This document shows positions 1 through 5,216 of a stretch of 15,890 bases of DNA, piece after piece. A model generated the notes under the pieces. That model did not search any database. It saw only the letters and a program-made list of their open reading frames with translations, and was not told the origin of the DNA. Position 1 is the first letter of the stretch; each line of letters begins with the position of its first letter. The translations under genes were made by a program, and so were the position numbers. Source of the stretch: Lentisphaerota bacterium (GTDB lineage Bacteria > Verrucomicrobiota > Lentisphaeria > Victivallales > GWF2-50-93); assembly GCA_025360875.1 (NCBI GenBank), contig JANYBI010000636.1, positions 1 through 15,890 of the forward strand, read 5' to 3'.

Positions 1-1
1 G

Positions 2-307
2 GGCGAGCGGCTGAAATCAAACCAGGCCACTCCGGGCGCCGTTGCGAGTGCCGTCAGCGCCAGTGATCGAGAATCCGCACCGTTGGTCGATGACGGGCTG
101 ACCGCCGAGCAGCGGGCGGCGGTGTGGGCCTTTCTGTTCCGCAATCCGGCGATTCGCGATGCCTCGGTCAATCTCGCCGCGGCTGAAAATCCGTTTCCGG
201 ATTTAGGGGGTAAAATCAAGCGCAGGCAGAAATTTTATTGGAAAATTCAATTTGAGATTCAAATGAACCACCGATTTTTTCATATACATATTTCGCCGCT
301 TTACTAA
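2..307 (+). CDS. 3' fragment of an unidentified GC-rich gene, broken near 205
   Basis: The frame is open from the first base of the window, so the 5' part is missing. Up to about position 205 it looks coding: GC-rich with many G/C third positions, giving a soluble Ala/Asp-rich stretch with the segment GLTAEQRAAVWAFLFRNPAI. I recognise no family. Base composition then drops from about 68% GC to under 35% within some 20 bases. The last 30 or so codons, up to the stop at 305-307, run antisense to the next gene and are probably not natural protein. Either the mobile element interrupts a host gene here, or two unrelated pieces of DNA were joined in assembly. Confidence 0.4.
   Translation, partial: GERLKSNQATPGAVASAVSASDRESAPLVDDGLTAEQRAAVWAFLFRNPAIRDASVNLAAAENPFPDLGGKIKRRQKFYWKIQFEIQMNHRFFHIHISPLY
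187..204 (-). terminator. short hairpin just past the leftward operon
   Basis: AAATCCG (187-193) and CGGATTT (198-204) form a perfect 7-bp stem around a 4-base loop, which reads GAAA on the minus strand and is followed by a short T run. It lies 11 bases past the stop of the leftward membrane-protein gene, so it could end that operon. The T run is short, and the hairpin straddles the composition break, so the call is weak. Confidence 0.3.
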
Positions 308-788
308 AAACTGTTAATTGCTTATGAACAATTACATAACAGATAGCCAATAAAATAAACGGCCATATAATTGGCGAAGTACGAATTATATGTTCAGCCG
401 ATAAAAATAAATTCCCATAATAAACAATCTTGTAAATGTGCGCGGGATCTTGTTCAGGAATTAAATTGATTTTTTTCCTGAACTCGGCTAATTCTTTTTC
501 AGACCTCTCAATATCTTTCCAGTAAAATATTCTAAAAATCAACAGGTCAAGAATATTTGTCCTATGAGACATCCTTAAATTTGCATTAATCATATTTCTT
601 ATCCGAACATAGGATTCGTCTTCAAAACTTATATGTCCGGCAATTGCATAATTGAAAAGAGTATCTCGTAAAATAAAAAGCTTTTCTCTGTATCTTTCAA
701 GAAAATAAGATTTCCAGAGAAAATGCCATTGAAGATAAATAAGAAGGGTTCCCAATAGGGATAAAATCAGATAAATTTTCTCTTCCAT
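216..788 (-). CDS. hypothetical membrane protein, 190 aa
   Basis: No family recognised. The protein has a hydrophobic N-terminal segment at about residues 5-25 and a second membrane segment near residues 138-158 (IIWPFILLAICYVIVH). Between them lies a charged, probably helical region of about 100 residues, rich in Arg, Lys and Glu. The start ATG at 788 has a strong Shine-Dalgarno sequence (GGGGGA) at good spacing, and it begins 2 bases after the preceding gene's stop, so the two are probably translated together. It is the last gene of a leftward group headed by the repressor gene, which suggests expression in the lysogenic state. A role in superinfection exclusion or defence is possible, but inferred from position and topology only. 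Confidence 0.7.
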   Translation of the reverse strand: MEEKIYLILSLLGTLLIYLQWHFLWKSYFLERYREKLFILRDTLFNYAIAGHISFEDESYVRIRNMINANLRMSHRTNILDLLIFRIFYWKDIERSEKELAEFRKKINLIPEQDPAHIYKIVYYGNLFLSAEHIIRTSPIIWPFILLAICYVIVHKQLTVFSKAAKYVYEKIGGSFESQIEFSNKISACA

Positions 789-790
789 TT

Positions 791-1186
791 TTATTCCCCC
801 TTTCTTTGATCGCCTGTTTGAGTCAGCCCACTCGTAGTTCTTTTAGGATCTATTTGACTTTCAAGCTCCTTAATTCTGTCAGTATATCGCTTAACATAGC
901 GCTTCCTCATCTTTCTTTCAACCACACCATATGAGACTCCGCTTAGCGATAAAAACGCAAGTATGATTTCAAAGACAAACTTATTTACCTTTAGGTCCCC
1001 TAAAAATTTTAAATCGGCAATCGAGATTTTACCAGCGAAAGATTTTAAACAATCAGTTACCAGATAGACAACACCCAATAAGATAAATCCCCAGAGGCTA
1101 ATCTCGATAATTTTAATGATTCCAACTGTCAGCAGATATCTTCGGCTTTCAATTTTGCAATCCAAATCTCTTTTTGTTTTACCCAT
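791..1186 (-). CDS. hypothetical two-span membrane protein, 131 aa
   Basis: Family not recognised. Two membrane segments are visible, an N-terminal one (ISLWGFILLGVVYLV) and a central one (FVFEIILAFLSLSGVSYGVV). They are followed by a basic, heptad-like tail (RKRYVKRYTDRIKELE) that may form a cytoplasmic coiled coil. I chose the ATG at 1186. A TTG four codons upstream (1198) is also possible, and neither start has a clear ribosome-binding site, so translation may depend on the upstream gene. It abuts the 190-aa membrane protein gene with a 2-base gap. The pair looks like one functional unit, two membrane proteins with charged cytoplasmic parts. A holin role is less likely because the gene sits beside the repressor and not in a lysis cassette. 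Confidence 0.65.
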   Translation of the reverse strand: MGKTKRDLDCKIESRRYLLTVGIIKIIEISLWGFILLGVVYLVTDCLKSFAGKISIADLKFLGDLKVNKFVFEIILAFLSLSGVSYGVVERKMRKRYVKRYTDRIKELESQIDPKRTTSGLTQTGDQRKGE

Positions 1187-1213
1187 AATAATATTCAAAT
1201 TTATATTTAAAAT

Positions 1214-1408
1214 TCATTTACAACCTTTTGCAAGAGCAAATATTATGATAAACACAATCAGGATAATCGGGCCGAAGATGAGTATATCAGCACAACCACG
1301 ATTCCTATTAAGCGTATTTACATTTTGCGTACCACGCCCGCAATGAGGGCAGACTTTTGCAGAGTCGGAAACTTTCCCCTGGCAATCCGGACAAATTTTA
1401 ATACCCAT
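1214..1408 (-). CDS. zinc-ribbon plus transmembrane small protein, 64 aa
   Basis: The N-terminus has the pattern C-P-x-C (residues 6-9) followed by C-P-x-C-G (residues 20-23), the usual four-Cys zinc ribbon of small bacterial proteins. A single strongly hydrophobic segment follows (ADILIFGPIILIVFIIIFAL) with a short positive tail. It is probably an inner-membrane protein with a cytoplasmic zinc-binding head. A purine-rich ribosome-binding site (GAGAGG) precedes the ATG. It lies between the repressor gene and the two-gene membrane pair, all read leftward. Function unknown. Confidence 0.7.
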   Translation of the reverse strand: MGIKICPDCQGKVSDSAKVCPHCGRGTQNVNTLNRNRGCADILIFGPIILIVFIIIFALAKGCK

Positions 1409-1495
1409 ACTTATATTTTTCCTCTCTCATTCATATCAAAATCAAAAATTCTCTTATCGTAATCATCATATCTTCGCCGGGATTTTTCGAAGGGG

Positions 1496-1876
1496 CTAGC
1501 CAGTATTAGAAAGGGTATCAGCGATTCTATTTTTTAAGCGCTCGGATTCGATTTCCTCCCGGGCCTTCCAGATTTTTGATTTTTCCGGTCCGGTATATTG
1601 CATCAGATCTTTCATGAAACCCTTTTCCATGTTTCCTAATTTCTTACATAGCTTCTCACATTCAGAATCATCCAGGAAACCTTCGGGTAGATATTTTTTG
1701 ATATGGGGATAAAGGCGGAAGAACATATCTAGCTCCATGTTCTTCACCTTGCCAGAAAGATAATTATTTACATAGGACTTGTTGATCCCGCATCTTCTAG
1801 CGAGTTCAGCTTGTGAATCCAATGCTTCCACGGCCAGCTTTATGGCATGGAATATCTGCTCGATTTTCTCGTCCAT
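1496..1876 (-). CDS. XRE/Cro-CI family phage repressor, 126 aa
   Basis: Residues 21-42 (SQAELARRCGINKSYVNNYL, then SG) form a clear helix-turn-helix of the Cro/CI class. The C-terminal half is charged and helical, with no sign of a LexA/CI-type self-cleaving peptidase domain, so induction probably does not use RecA-stimulated autocleavage. The gene diverges from the rightward early operon, the normal place for a Mu-type repressor. Palindromes GTTAT-N6-ATAAC in the intervening region are the likely operators. A weaker copy lies just upstream of this gene, consistent with autoregulation. Unlike the Mu repressor, it shows no similarity to the transposase's DNA-binding domain that I can see. The start at 1876 is supported by an AAGG-type ribosome-binding site. 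Confidence 0.85.
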   Translation of the reverse strand: MDEKIEQIFHAIKLAVEALDSQAELARRCGINKSYVNNYLSGKVKNMELDMFFRLYPHIKKYLPEGFLDDSECEKLCKKLGNMEKGFMKDLMQYTGPEKSKIWKAREEIESERLKNRIADTLSNTG

Positions 1877-1894
1877 AAAATCCGCCTTCCGACC

Positions 1895-1910
1895 GTTACT
1901 GTATCATAAT
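1895..1910. promoter_or_regulatory. weak operator copy upstream of the repressor gene
   Basis: GTTAC-TGTATC-ATAAT has the same 5-6-5 layout as the two exact palindromes at 1952-1967 and 2170-2185, with one changed base in each half-site. On the minus strand it overlaps TATGAT, a good -10 candidate for the repressor gene. Autoregulation through this site is inferred. Confidence 0.4.
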
Positions 1911-1929
1911 TTGCTTTTTTTTGCAAATT
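1908..1929. repeat. inverted repeat AATTTGC with oligo-T loop
   Basis: AATTTGC (1908-1914) and GCAAATT (1923-1929) are perfect 7-bp arms around a run of eight T. It lies between the weak operator and the early promoter, inside the control region. It could be a second regulator's site, a bent-DNA element or a hairpin in the repressor leader. Confidence 0.4.
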
Positions 1930-1944
1930 TTATATTCAAACGCC

Positions 1945-1973
1945 TTGACAAGTTATATGAAAATAACTATCTT
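1945..1973 (+). promoter_or_regulatory. early (lytic) promoter
   Basis: A perfect -35 (TTGACA, 1945-1950), a 17-base spacer and a good -10 (TATCTT, 1968-1973) lie 20 bases ahead of the first rightward gene. The spacer is almost wholly a palindromic operator, so repressor bound there would block polymerase. This is the strongest sigma-70-type promoter I can see in the window. Confidence 0.75.
1952..1967. promoter_or_regulatory. operator GTTAT-N6-ATAAC in the early promoter spacer
   Basis: A perfect 5-bp palindrome with a 6-base centre sits exactly between the -35 and -10 boxes. The surrounding 18 bases (1951-1968) match 2169-2186 at 16 of 18 positions, so the site is repeated. The likely ligand is the divergent XRE repressor, with the small protein encoded at 1994-2167 as an alternative. 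Confidence 0.65.
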
Positions 1974-1993
1974 AAAATAAAACGGAGGATGAT

Positions 1994-2167
1994 ATGGCAA
2001 AGAAAAAGAAATACTCGTATGATCGCAAAGGCGTTTCAATTCGCTCGGAAATCTATAATCCGCTGAAGGAATACTGCAAGACGAATCATCCGGGATTAAA
2101 GATGTATGTTTTCGTCGAAGGCCTTTTTACTGACTTCTTAAAAACGAAAGGTGTTTTTTTGCCCTGA
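1994..2167 (+). CDS. small putative ribbon-helix-helix protein, 57 aa
   Basis: This is the first gene of the rightward operon, with an excellent GGAGG ribosome-binding site. The protein starts very basic (MAKKKKYSYDRK). It then shows a short strand-like stretch (VSIRS), a helix (EIYNPLKEYCKTN) and a second helix (MYVFVEGLFTDFLKTKG), the order expected for a CopG/Arc-type ribbon-helix-helix DNA-binding fold. Position and size fit a Ner- or Cro-like early regulator. A copy of the operator palindrome lies 2 bases after its stop. The fold is inferred from pattern only and no close family is recognised. Confidence 0.6.
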   Translation: MAKKKKYSYDRKGVSIRSEIYNPLKEYCKTNHPGLKMYVFVEGLFTDFLKTKGVFLP

Positions 2168-2169
2168 TG

Positions 2170-2185
2170 GTTATAAGAAAATAAC
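2170..2185. promoter_or_regulatory. second exact operator GTTAT-N6-ATAAC
   Basis: This perfect copy of the 1952-1967 palindrome also has a nearly identical 6-base centre. It lies between the 57-aa gene and the ribosome-binding site (2199-2204) of the next gene. Here it could act as an auxiliary operator for looping, or block transcription passing through. Confidence 0.6.
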
Positions 2186-2212
2186 TTATATTTAAAACAG
2201 GAGGAATGAGAG

Positions 2213-3037
2213 ATGAAGAATAGAAAACAGATGACAGACAGCGTACGGCAGAAGGTAGAAGGCAGGTGCACTGGCATGGAGATGGATACGATATTCTGGA
2301 AGCCTTTTTTAGGTTTTTACATGAACCGGAATCAGCTTTCAATCTCAACAGCGTATCGATTAGCCAAACAAAAAACGCAAAGAGATAATCCCTTTGCTAA
2401 AATTCCCACGTTACGGCATGCGCGATGCCGGCTCTCAAAGGTTGATCCGAAAGAAATCATCCTTGCCAGGTACGGGGAAAAACCATTGAAGGATTCGTTT
2501 ATTCGCTATGTAAAAAAGGATTGGTCAATATTTAATCAGTTAGGTTTAAAAAGCCAAGCATTACATCCTGTGCGGTTTCAGCTTTGTATTGAATTAAGTG
2601 CAGAACAAATAAAGCTTTCAGAGGCTGGACTGTTGAACCTTCTGGGACTGGGGCAGGAGAAAGTTCTTTCAGAGCTACAGGAAACCTTAAAAGAATATCC
2701 TCTAGATAATACAGGCTTACCGGATCTTGCTTCAAATCTGCGAAAACTTGCCGTATGGATTCAGGGTTTGAAAAATAACACATTGCAATGCGCAGAGGAA
2801 TCCGGCAAGAAAAAGAAGACATCCGCTTATCATCAAGATTCATACGCTTCGAAATCTCCTCGCCCTTCTTTAATATTTCCCCTGAATTCGAAGGATAAAC
2901 AGCCTTGCGAACGTCCGACTGAAACTTTTCCACAAGTGACTCCCAGAAACCCATATAAAACCTCCTGTTTAAAATCTGGGAAGAATATACACGCTAAAGC
3001 TGTGAACTCCAACAAGAGGAAAGGGGCTAAATCATGA
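2213..3037 (+). CDS. MuA-like DNA-binding fragment (only about the first 110 codons convincing)
   Basis: Residues about 26-105 match the region just before the DDE core of the full transposase (5217-7253), with about 35 of 80 residues identical. Shared segments include NPFAxxPT, the DP..xxLAR stretch and LKxSFIxYxxxDW. In MuA this region (domain I-gamma) contacts the end sites. No catalytic Asp-Asp-Glu core follows. After about position 2540 the frame stays open to 3037 but loses similarity. It also has few first-position G codons, and the opposite strand looks more gene-like there. The start has a good AGGAGG site. It may be a small transposase-related regulator or dominant-negative DNA binder, or the stub of an older transposase gene. 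The stop overlaps the next ATG (ATGA), which argues that the long frame may still be real. Confidence 0.55.
   Translation: MKNRKQMTDSVRQKVEGRCTGMEMDTIFWKPFLGFYMNRNQLSISTAYRLAKQKTQRDNPFAKIPTLRHARCRLSKVDPKEIILARYGEKPLKDSFIRYVKKDWSIFNQLGLKSQALHPVRFQLCIELSAEQIKLSEAGLLNLLGLGQEKVLSELQETLKEYPLDNTGLPDLASNLRKLAVWIQGLKNNTLQCAEESGKKKKTSAYHQDSYASKSPRPSLIFPLNSKDKQPCERPTETFPQVTPRNPYKTSCLKSGKNIHAKAVNSNKRKGAKS
2532..2954 (-). CDS. leftward hypothetical protein antisense to the MuA-like fragment, 140 aa
   Basis: The start has a textbook Shine-Dalgarno sequence (CAGGAGG, 6 bases before ATG) and a promoter-like TTGGAG-N17-TATATT upstream on the same strand. About 29% of its codons start with G, against about 13% in the overlapping rightward frame, which favours this strand as the coding one. 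The protein is soluble and mostly helical, with an N-terminal charged half and a C-terminal half containing PVSLYYLEDILLRFPVAL. No family recognised. It is the only leftward gene inside the rightward early operon, so it is probably an independently expressed acquisition. It ends almost exactly where transposase similarity ends on the other strand, as if it had been inserted there. Confidence 0.6.
   Translation of the reverse strand: MGFWESLVEKFQSDVRKAVYPSNSGEILKKGEEISKRMNLDDKRMSSFSCRIPLRIAMCYFSNPESIRQVFADLKQDPVSLYYLEDILLRFPVALKELSPAPVPEGSTVQPLKALFVLHLIQYKAETAQDVMLGFLNLTD
2984..3012 (-). promoter_or_regulatory. candidate promoter for the leftward 140-aa gene
   Basis: On the minus strand, TTGGAG (3007-3012) and TATATT (2984-2989) are separated by exactly 17 bases, and the gene's ATG follows at 2954. 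The -35 matches consensus at 4 of 6 positions and the -10 at 5 of 6. Confidence 0.4.
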
Positions 3038-3177
3038 CAACAAAAGAAAGACTTTTTGCGCTCGGAGATCGCAAGCTACTGAAATACGAGGATGTCATAG
3101 ACAAGGGGATATGGCTGCTGAAGGGAATCATCATCGGAATCGCGATGGCTGCGTTGATGTGTTTTGTCTTAATCTGA
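3034..3177 (+). CDS. small single-span membrane protein, 47 aa
   Basis: The gene starts at an ATG overlapping the preceding stop (ATGA), behind a purine-rich ribosome-binding stretch (GAGGAAAGGGG). A charged, soluble N-terminal half (residues 1-29) is followed by one membrane segment (LKGIIIGIAMAALMCFVLI) running to the C-terminus. Function unknown. Tail-anchored small proteins of this kind are common in early phage operons. Confidence 0.6.
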   Translation: MTTKERLFALGDRKLLKYEDVIDKGIWLLKGIIIGIAMAALMCFVLI

Positions 3178-3214
3178 CGACCGGCGACCGAAGACTGACG
3201 ACAAGGAGAATTCA

Positions 3215-3448
3215 ATGTACAAGGTAACGGAAGAATTAAAGAACGCGATAGTGAAGGCGGCGTTCGCAAAGGGCAGCTACCGCAAGCTAGGACAGGAATG
3301 CAAACTATCAGGGATAAGCCTCTCCCTGGTGACAGATGGGCATATCAAAGAGCTGGACAAGGCCGCGATGCAGGACCTGCTGCCACTGATCGCCGGTTAC
3401 ATGTCACCAGCGGAACGCCGGGATATCATGGAGTTTATTCAGGCTTAA
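3215..3448 (+). CDS. small helix-turn-helix protein, Cro/Ner-like, 77 aa
   Basis: The segment KGSYRKLGQECKLSGISLSL, continuing VTDGHIKELD, aligns by pattern with the helix-turn-helix of the repressor (SQAELARRCGINKSYVNNYL, then SGKVKNMELD). In both it is followed by a short helix ending in a hydrophobic pair and a proline. This suggests a minimal Cro/CI-like domain with no extra C-terminal part. A GGAG site precedes the ATG. Its position early in the operon fits a second regulator of the lysis-lysogeny switch or of transposition genes. Similarity is visible only as a pattern, so the call is moderate. Confidence 0.6.
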   Translation: MYKVTEELKNAIVKAAFAKGSYRKLGQECKLSGISLSLVTDGHIKELDKAAMQDLLPLIAGYMSPAERRDIMEFIQA

Positions 3449-3497
3449 AATCTAAAATTGAAAATTAAAATTATTTATGAATAAGGGGAAAATAATT

Positions 3498-3815
3498 ATG
3501 GCTGAAGCTGAACGGGCTTACGAAGGAATAGACGAACGGGATCCTTCCCAAGTCCTCATGGAAAAAGAAGACGCGATGCTTATACCATTTCCGATGAGCG
3601 GACGGATAACTATGGAGATGTTCTACGCGATCGGGGATTTCGCAATCGGCAATCCCGACCGGTTCCAGACGATAAAGACCAAGAGTTTTTATCCGCAGAT
3701 GACGCTGAATCAAATTTCGAAGTTTCTCGGTGTAAGCAGGCGAACAGTCATAAACCATCTGAAGCCAGTGAACCTTAAAATAAAAGCTGCACAAAAAACG
3801 AAAGGATTAAAATAA
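3498..3815 (+). CDS. helix-turn-helix regulator, 105 aa
   Basis: I chose the ATG at 3498 because AGGGGA lies at the right distance before it, while the ATG at 3477 has no such site. The C-terminal third (MTLNQISKFLGVSRRTVINH, then LKPV) is a clear helix-turn-helix of the sigma-region-4 or DeoR/excisionase type, followed by a basic tail. The N-terminal two thirds is unrecognised. The stop overlaps the gam start by one base (TAATG), so the two are translationally coupled. It may be a transcription activator standing in for the Mor function of Mu, which is otherwise missing here. That is inference from position. Confidence 0.65.
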   Translation: MAEAERAYEGIDERDPSQVLMEKEDAMLIPFPMSGRITMEMFYAIGDFAIGNPDRFQTIKTKSFYPQMTLNQISKFLGVSRRTVINHLKPVNLKIKAAQKTKGLK

Positions 3816-4324
3816 TGAACCAGGTCTTAATCGACAATCGGAAATTCAAGGCGGTGGACGCGGATGAGGCGGATGCGTTGTTTGCGGAGATCGCGGGAAT
3901 TGAACTGCAGGCAGCGGCGATCGGCGCGGACGGTGATGCAGAAGTTCAGCGGCTCAAGGATAAATACGAGAAGCTGCTCACTGACGCGAAACTCGGTCTG
4001 GAAGAGAAAGTTGAGTTCCTGACCCAGTATATCCAGGCAAACACGGACCGCTTCCAGAAGCCACGCGCCAGGAAGACTCCTGAAGGCACCTATGGCCTGA
4101 GGACAGTGTCCAACCTGGAAATCGAAGATCCCAAGGCCCTTCTGATATATGCCAAGGAGAATAACCTGACCGACCTATACGAGATAAACGTCACACTCAA
4201 CAAGAAAGCTATCCAGAAGGCCATCAGCGAGGGTATGACGATACCAGGAGCTAGGATTGCAGATGGCGAACGCGCCTTCTACAAAATCAATCAGGAACTT
4301 CTTTCAAAGGCCAAAGGGAAATAA
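3815..4324 (+). CDS. gam: Mu Gam-like host-nuclease inhibitor, 169 aa
   Basis: Length (169 against about 174 residues in Mu Gam) and layout match the phage Mu Gam family. A long N-terminal coiled-coil stretch (residues about 17-75) is followed by the conserved core around PEGTYGLRTVSNLEIEDPKA and a C-terminal part with LNKKAIQKAISEG and IPGARIADG. Gam binds double-stranded DNA ends like a simplified Ku and shields them from RecBCD-type exonucleases, protecting infecting DNA. In Mu, gam lies downstream of A and B. Here it lies upstream of the transposase, a different arrangement of the early module. It is coupled to the preceding regulator gene by a one-base overlap. Confidence 0.88.
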   Translation: MNQVLIDNRKFKAVDADEADALFAEIAGIELQAAAIGADGDAEVQRLKDKYEKLLTDAKLGLEEKVEFLTQYIQANTDRFQKPRARKTPEGTYGLRTVSNLEIEDPKALLIYAKENNLTDLYEINVTLNKKAIQKAISEGMTIPGARIADGERAFYKINQELLSKAKGK

Positions 4325-4388
4325 GACGAGCCGGAGAACCGGCGAAACGGAGAATCGGCGAAATAACGCGAAGGATAAAGGGAAGAAT
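4325..4388 (+). repeat. degenerate octamer tandem array after gam
   Basis: Immediately after the gam stop the sequence runs in 8-base steps. Units such as GGAGAACC, GGCGAAAC, GGAGAATC and GGCGAAAT occur in phase, then decay. The same period-8 purine-rich pattern recurs at 7001-7080, 7161-7208 and 8412-8459. It is part of a 124-base noncoding gap. Confidence 0.6.
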
Positions 4389-4396
4389 TTTAAAAG

Positions 4397-4430
4397 GTTT
4401 TCGCAAAATAGGCAGTGTCGCAGCAACACT
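4397..4430. promoter_or_regulatory. TGCGAAAAC site with adjacent CAGTGT hairpin motif
   Basis: GTTTTCGCA (4397-4405, minus-strand TGCGAAAAC) is followed 7 bases later by CAGTGTCGCAGCAACACT (4413-4430). The latter matches 14182-14199 at 17 of 18 positions, where the same 9-mer also lies just upstream in the same orientation. It is likely a protein-binding element of the transposition system, perhaps an internal accessory site, in the noncoding gap before the 254-aa gene. Confidence 0.45.
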
Positions 4431-4448
4431 CATAACAAAAGGAGCAAT

Positions 4449-5213
4449 ATGAATCTTACAGGAATAATACAGGACTTAAAGGAGGGGAAAATCCCCCGGA
4501 GCCTTTCGGAAAAGGAAACTCTCATCAAAGCGATCGACAACGTCGCAAAACTGGAAACCAGCCTGATATCACAGATTGTCGCAACAGCCCGTACCGAAGA
4601 CTTCCAGGATAATGAGCCCCAGTGGTCGGCATGGGTAACAGAGAAATTCGGATATTCAAAGGAACGCCGCTGCCATCTCAACGCGATCGGCAGGATGCTT
4701 ATCGGGATGCGGGAAAAATATCCCGAGTTCTATGAGCGCCTCTTTTATCTTGATTCCGACAAGAATCTCGCAATCGTGCAGCTCTACCGGGCCGAGTATG
4801 GCAAGAAGGTAGTCGACTTCCTCAAATCCTACCACGTGGAACGGATGAGCAGGGATGAAGTCAGAGTCGCAGTCGCAGAGTGCATGGGATTCGTGAAGAC
4901 CGGCAAAGACAAGCCCATGCAGCCGGAGCTCCCGGGATTCACAGATAACATCAACAGGCTTTATGACAACCTGGGCACTGTCAACCCGATGAAGCTCATC
5001 GAGACCTTCAATCTGGATGTGGCAAAAAAGACAATGAGCGTAGGCATGAACTGCATGAGGTCGGCGTCCGAGTTCTACAAGCGGAGCGGCAGTTATCAGC
5101 ATCTGACAGTCGAAGAGCTGAACCAGATGGAGGCCGCGGCAAACAAGATTTACCAGCAGTTCCGCGAATGGCGCGAAGCGACTGCAACAAGAGATCTCAA
5201 CAAGGCGGGGTGA
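4449..5213 (+). CDS. conserved early phage protein of unknown function, 254 aa
   Basis: The start at 4449 follows AAAAGGAG at good spacing. Upstream in-frame ATGs would run through the octamer repeat and the gam gene. The protein is soluble and mostly helical. Its N-terminal half (LSEKETLIKAIDNVAKLETS, then WVTEKFGYSKERRCHLNAIG) resembles the DNA-associated alpha-helical part of phage proteins of the DUF3102/ParB-accessory kind, with a possible HTH at GYSKERRCHLNAIG. The C-terminal half has no features I recognise. It sits 3 bases before the transposase gene and is probably cotranslated with it, which suggests a role in replication or transposition. Family assignment is tentative. Confidence 0.7.
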   Translation: MNLTGIIQDLKEGKIPRSLSEKETLIKAIDNVAKLETSLISQIVATARTEDFQDNEPQWSAWVTEKFGYSKERRCHLNAIGRMLIGMREKYPEFYERLFYLDSDKNLAIVQLYRAEYGKKVVDFLKSYHVERMSRDEVRVAVAECMGFVKTGKDKPMQPELPGFTDNINRLYDNLGTVNPMKLIETFNLDVAKKTMSVGMNCMRSASEFYKRSGSYQHLTVEELNQMEAAANKIYQQFREWREATATRDLNKAG

Positions 5214-5216
5214 CAT

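Noticed and set aside
2086..2348. Leftward frames (63 and 73 aa) over the operator region near 2170
   Set aside because: Ser/Pro/Cys-rich shadow composition, no ribosome-binding site, and they overlap the well-supported small gene and operator.
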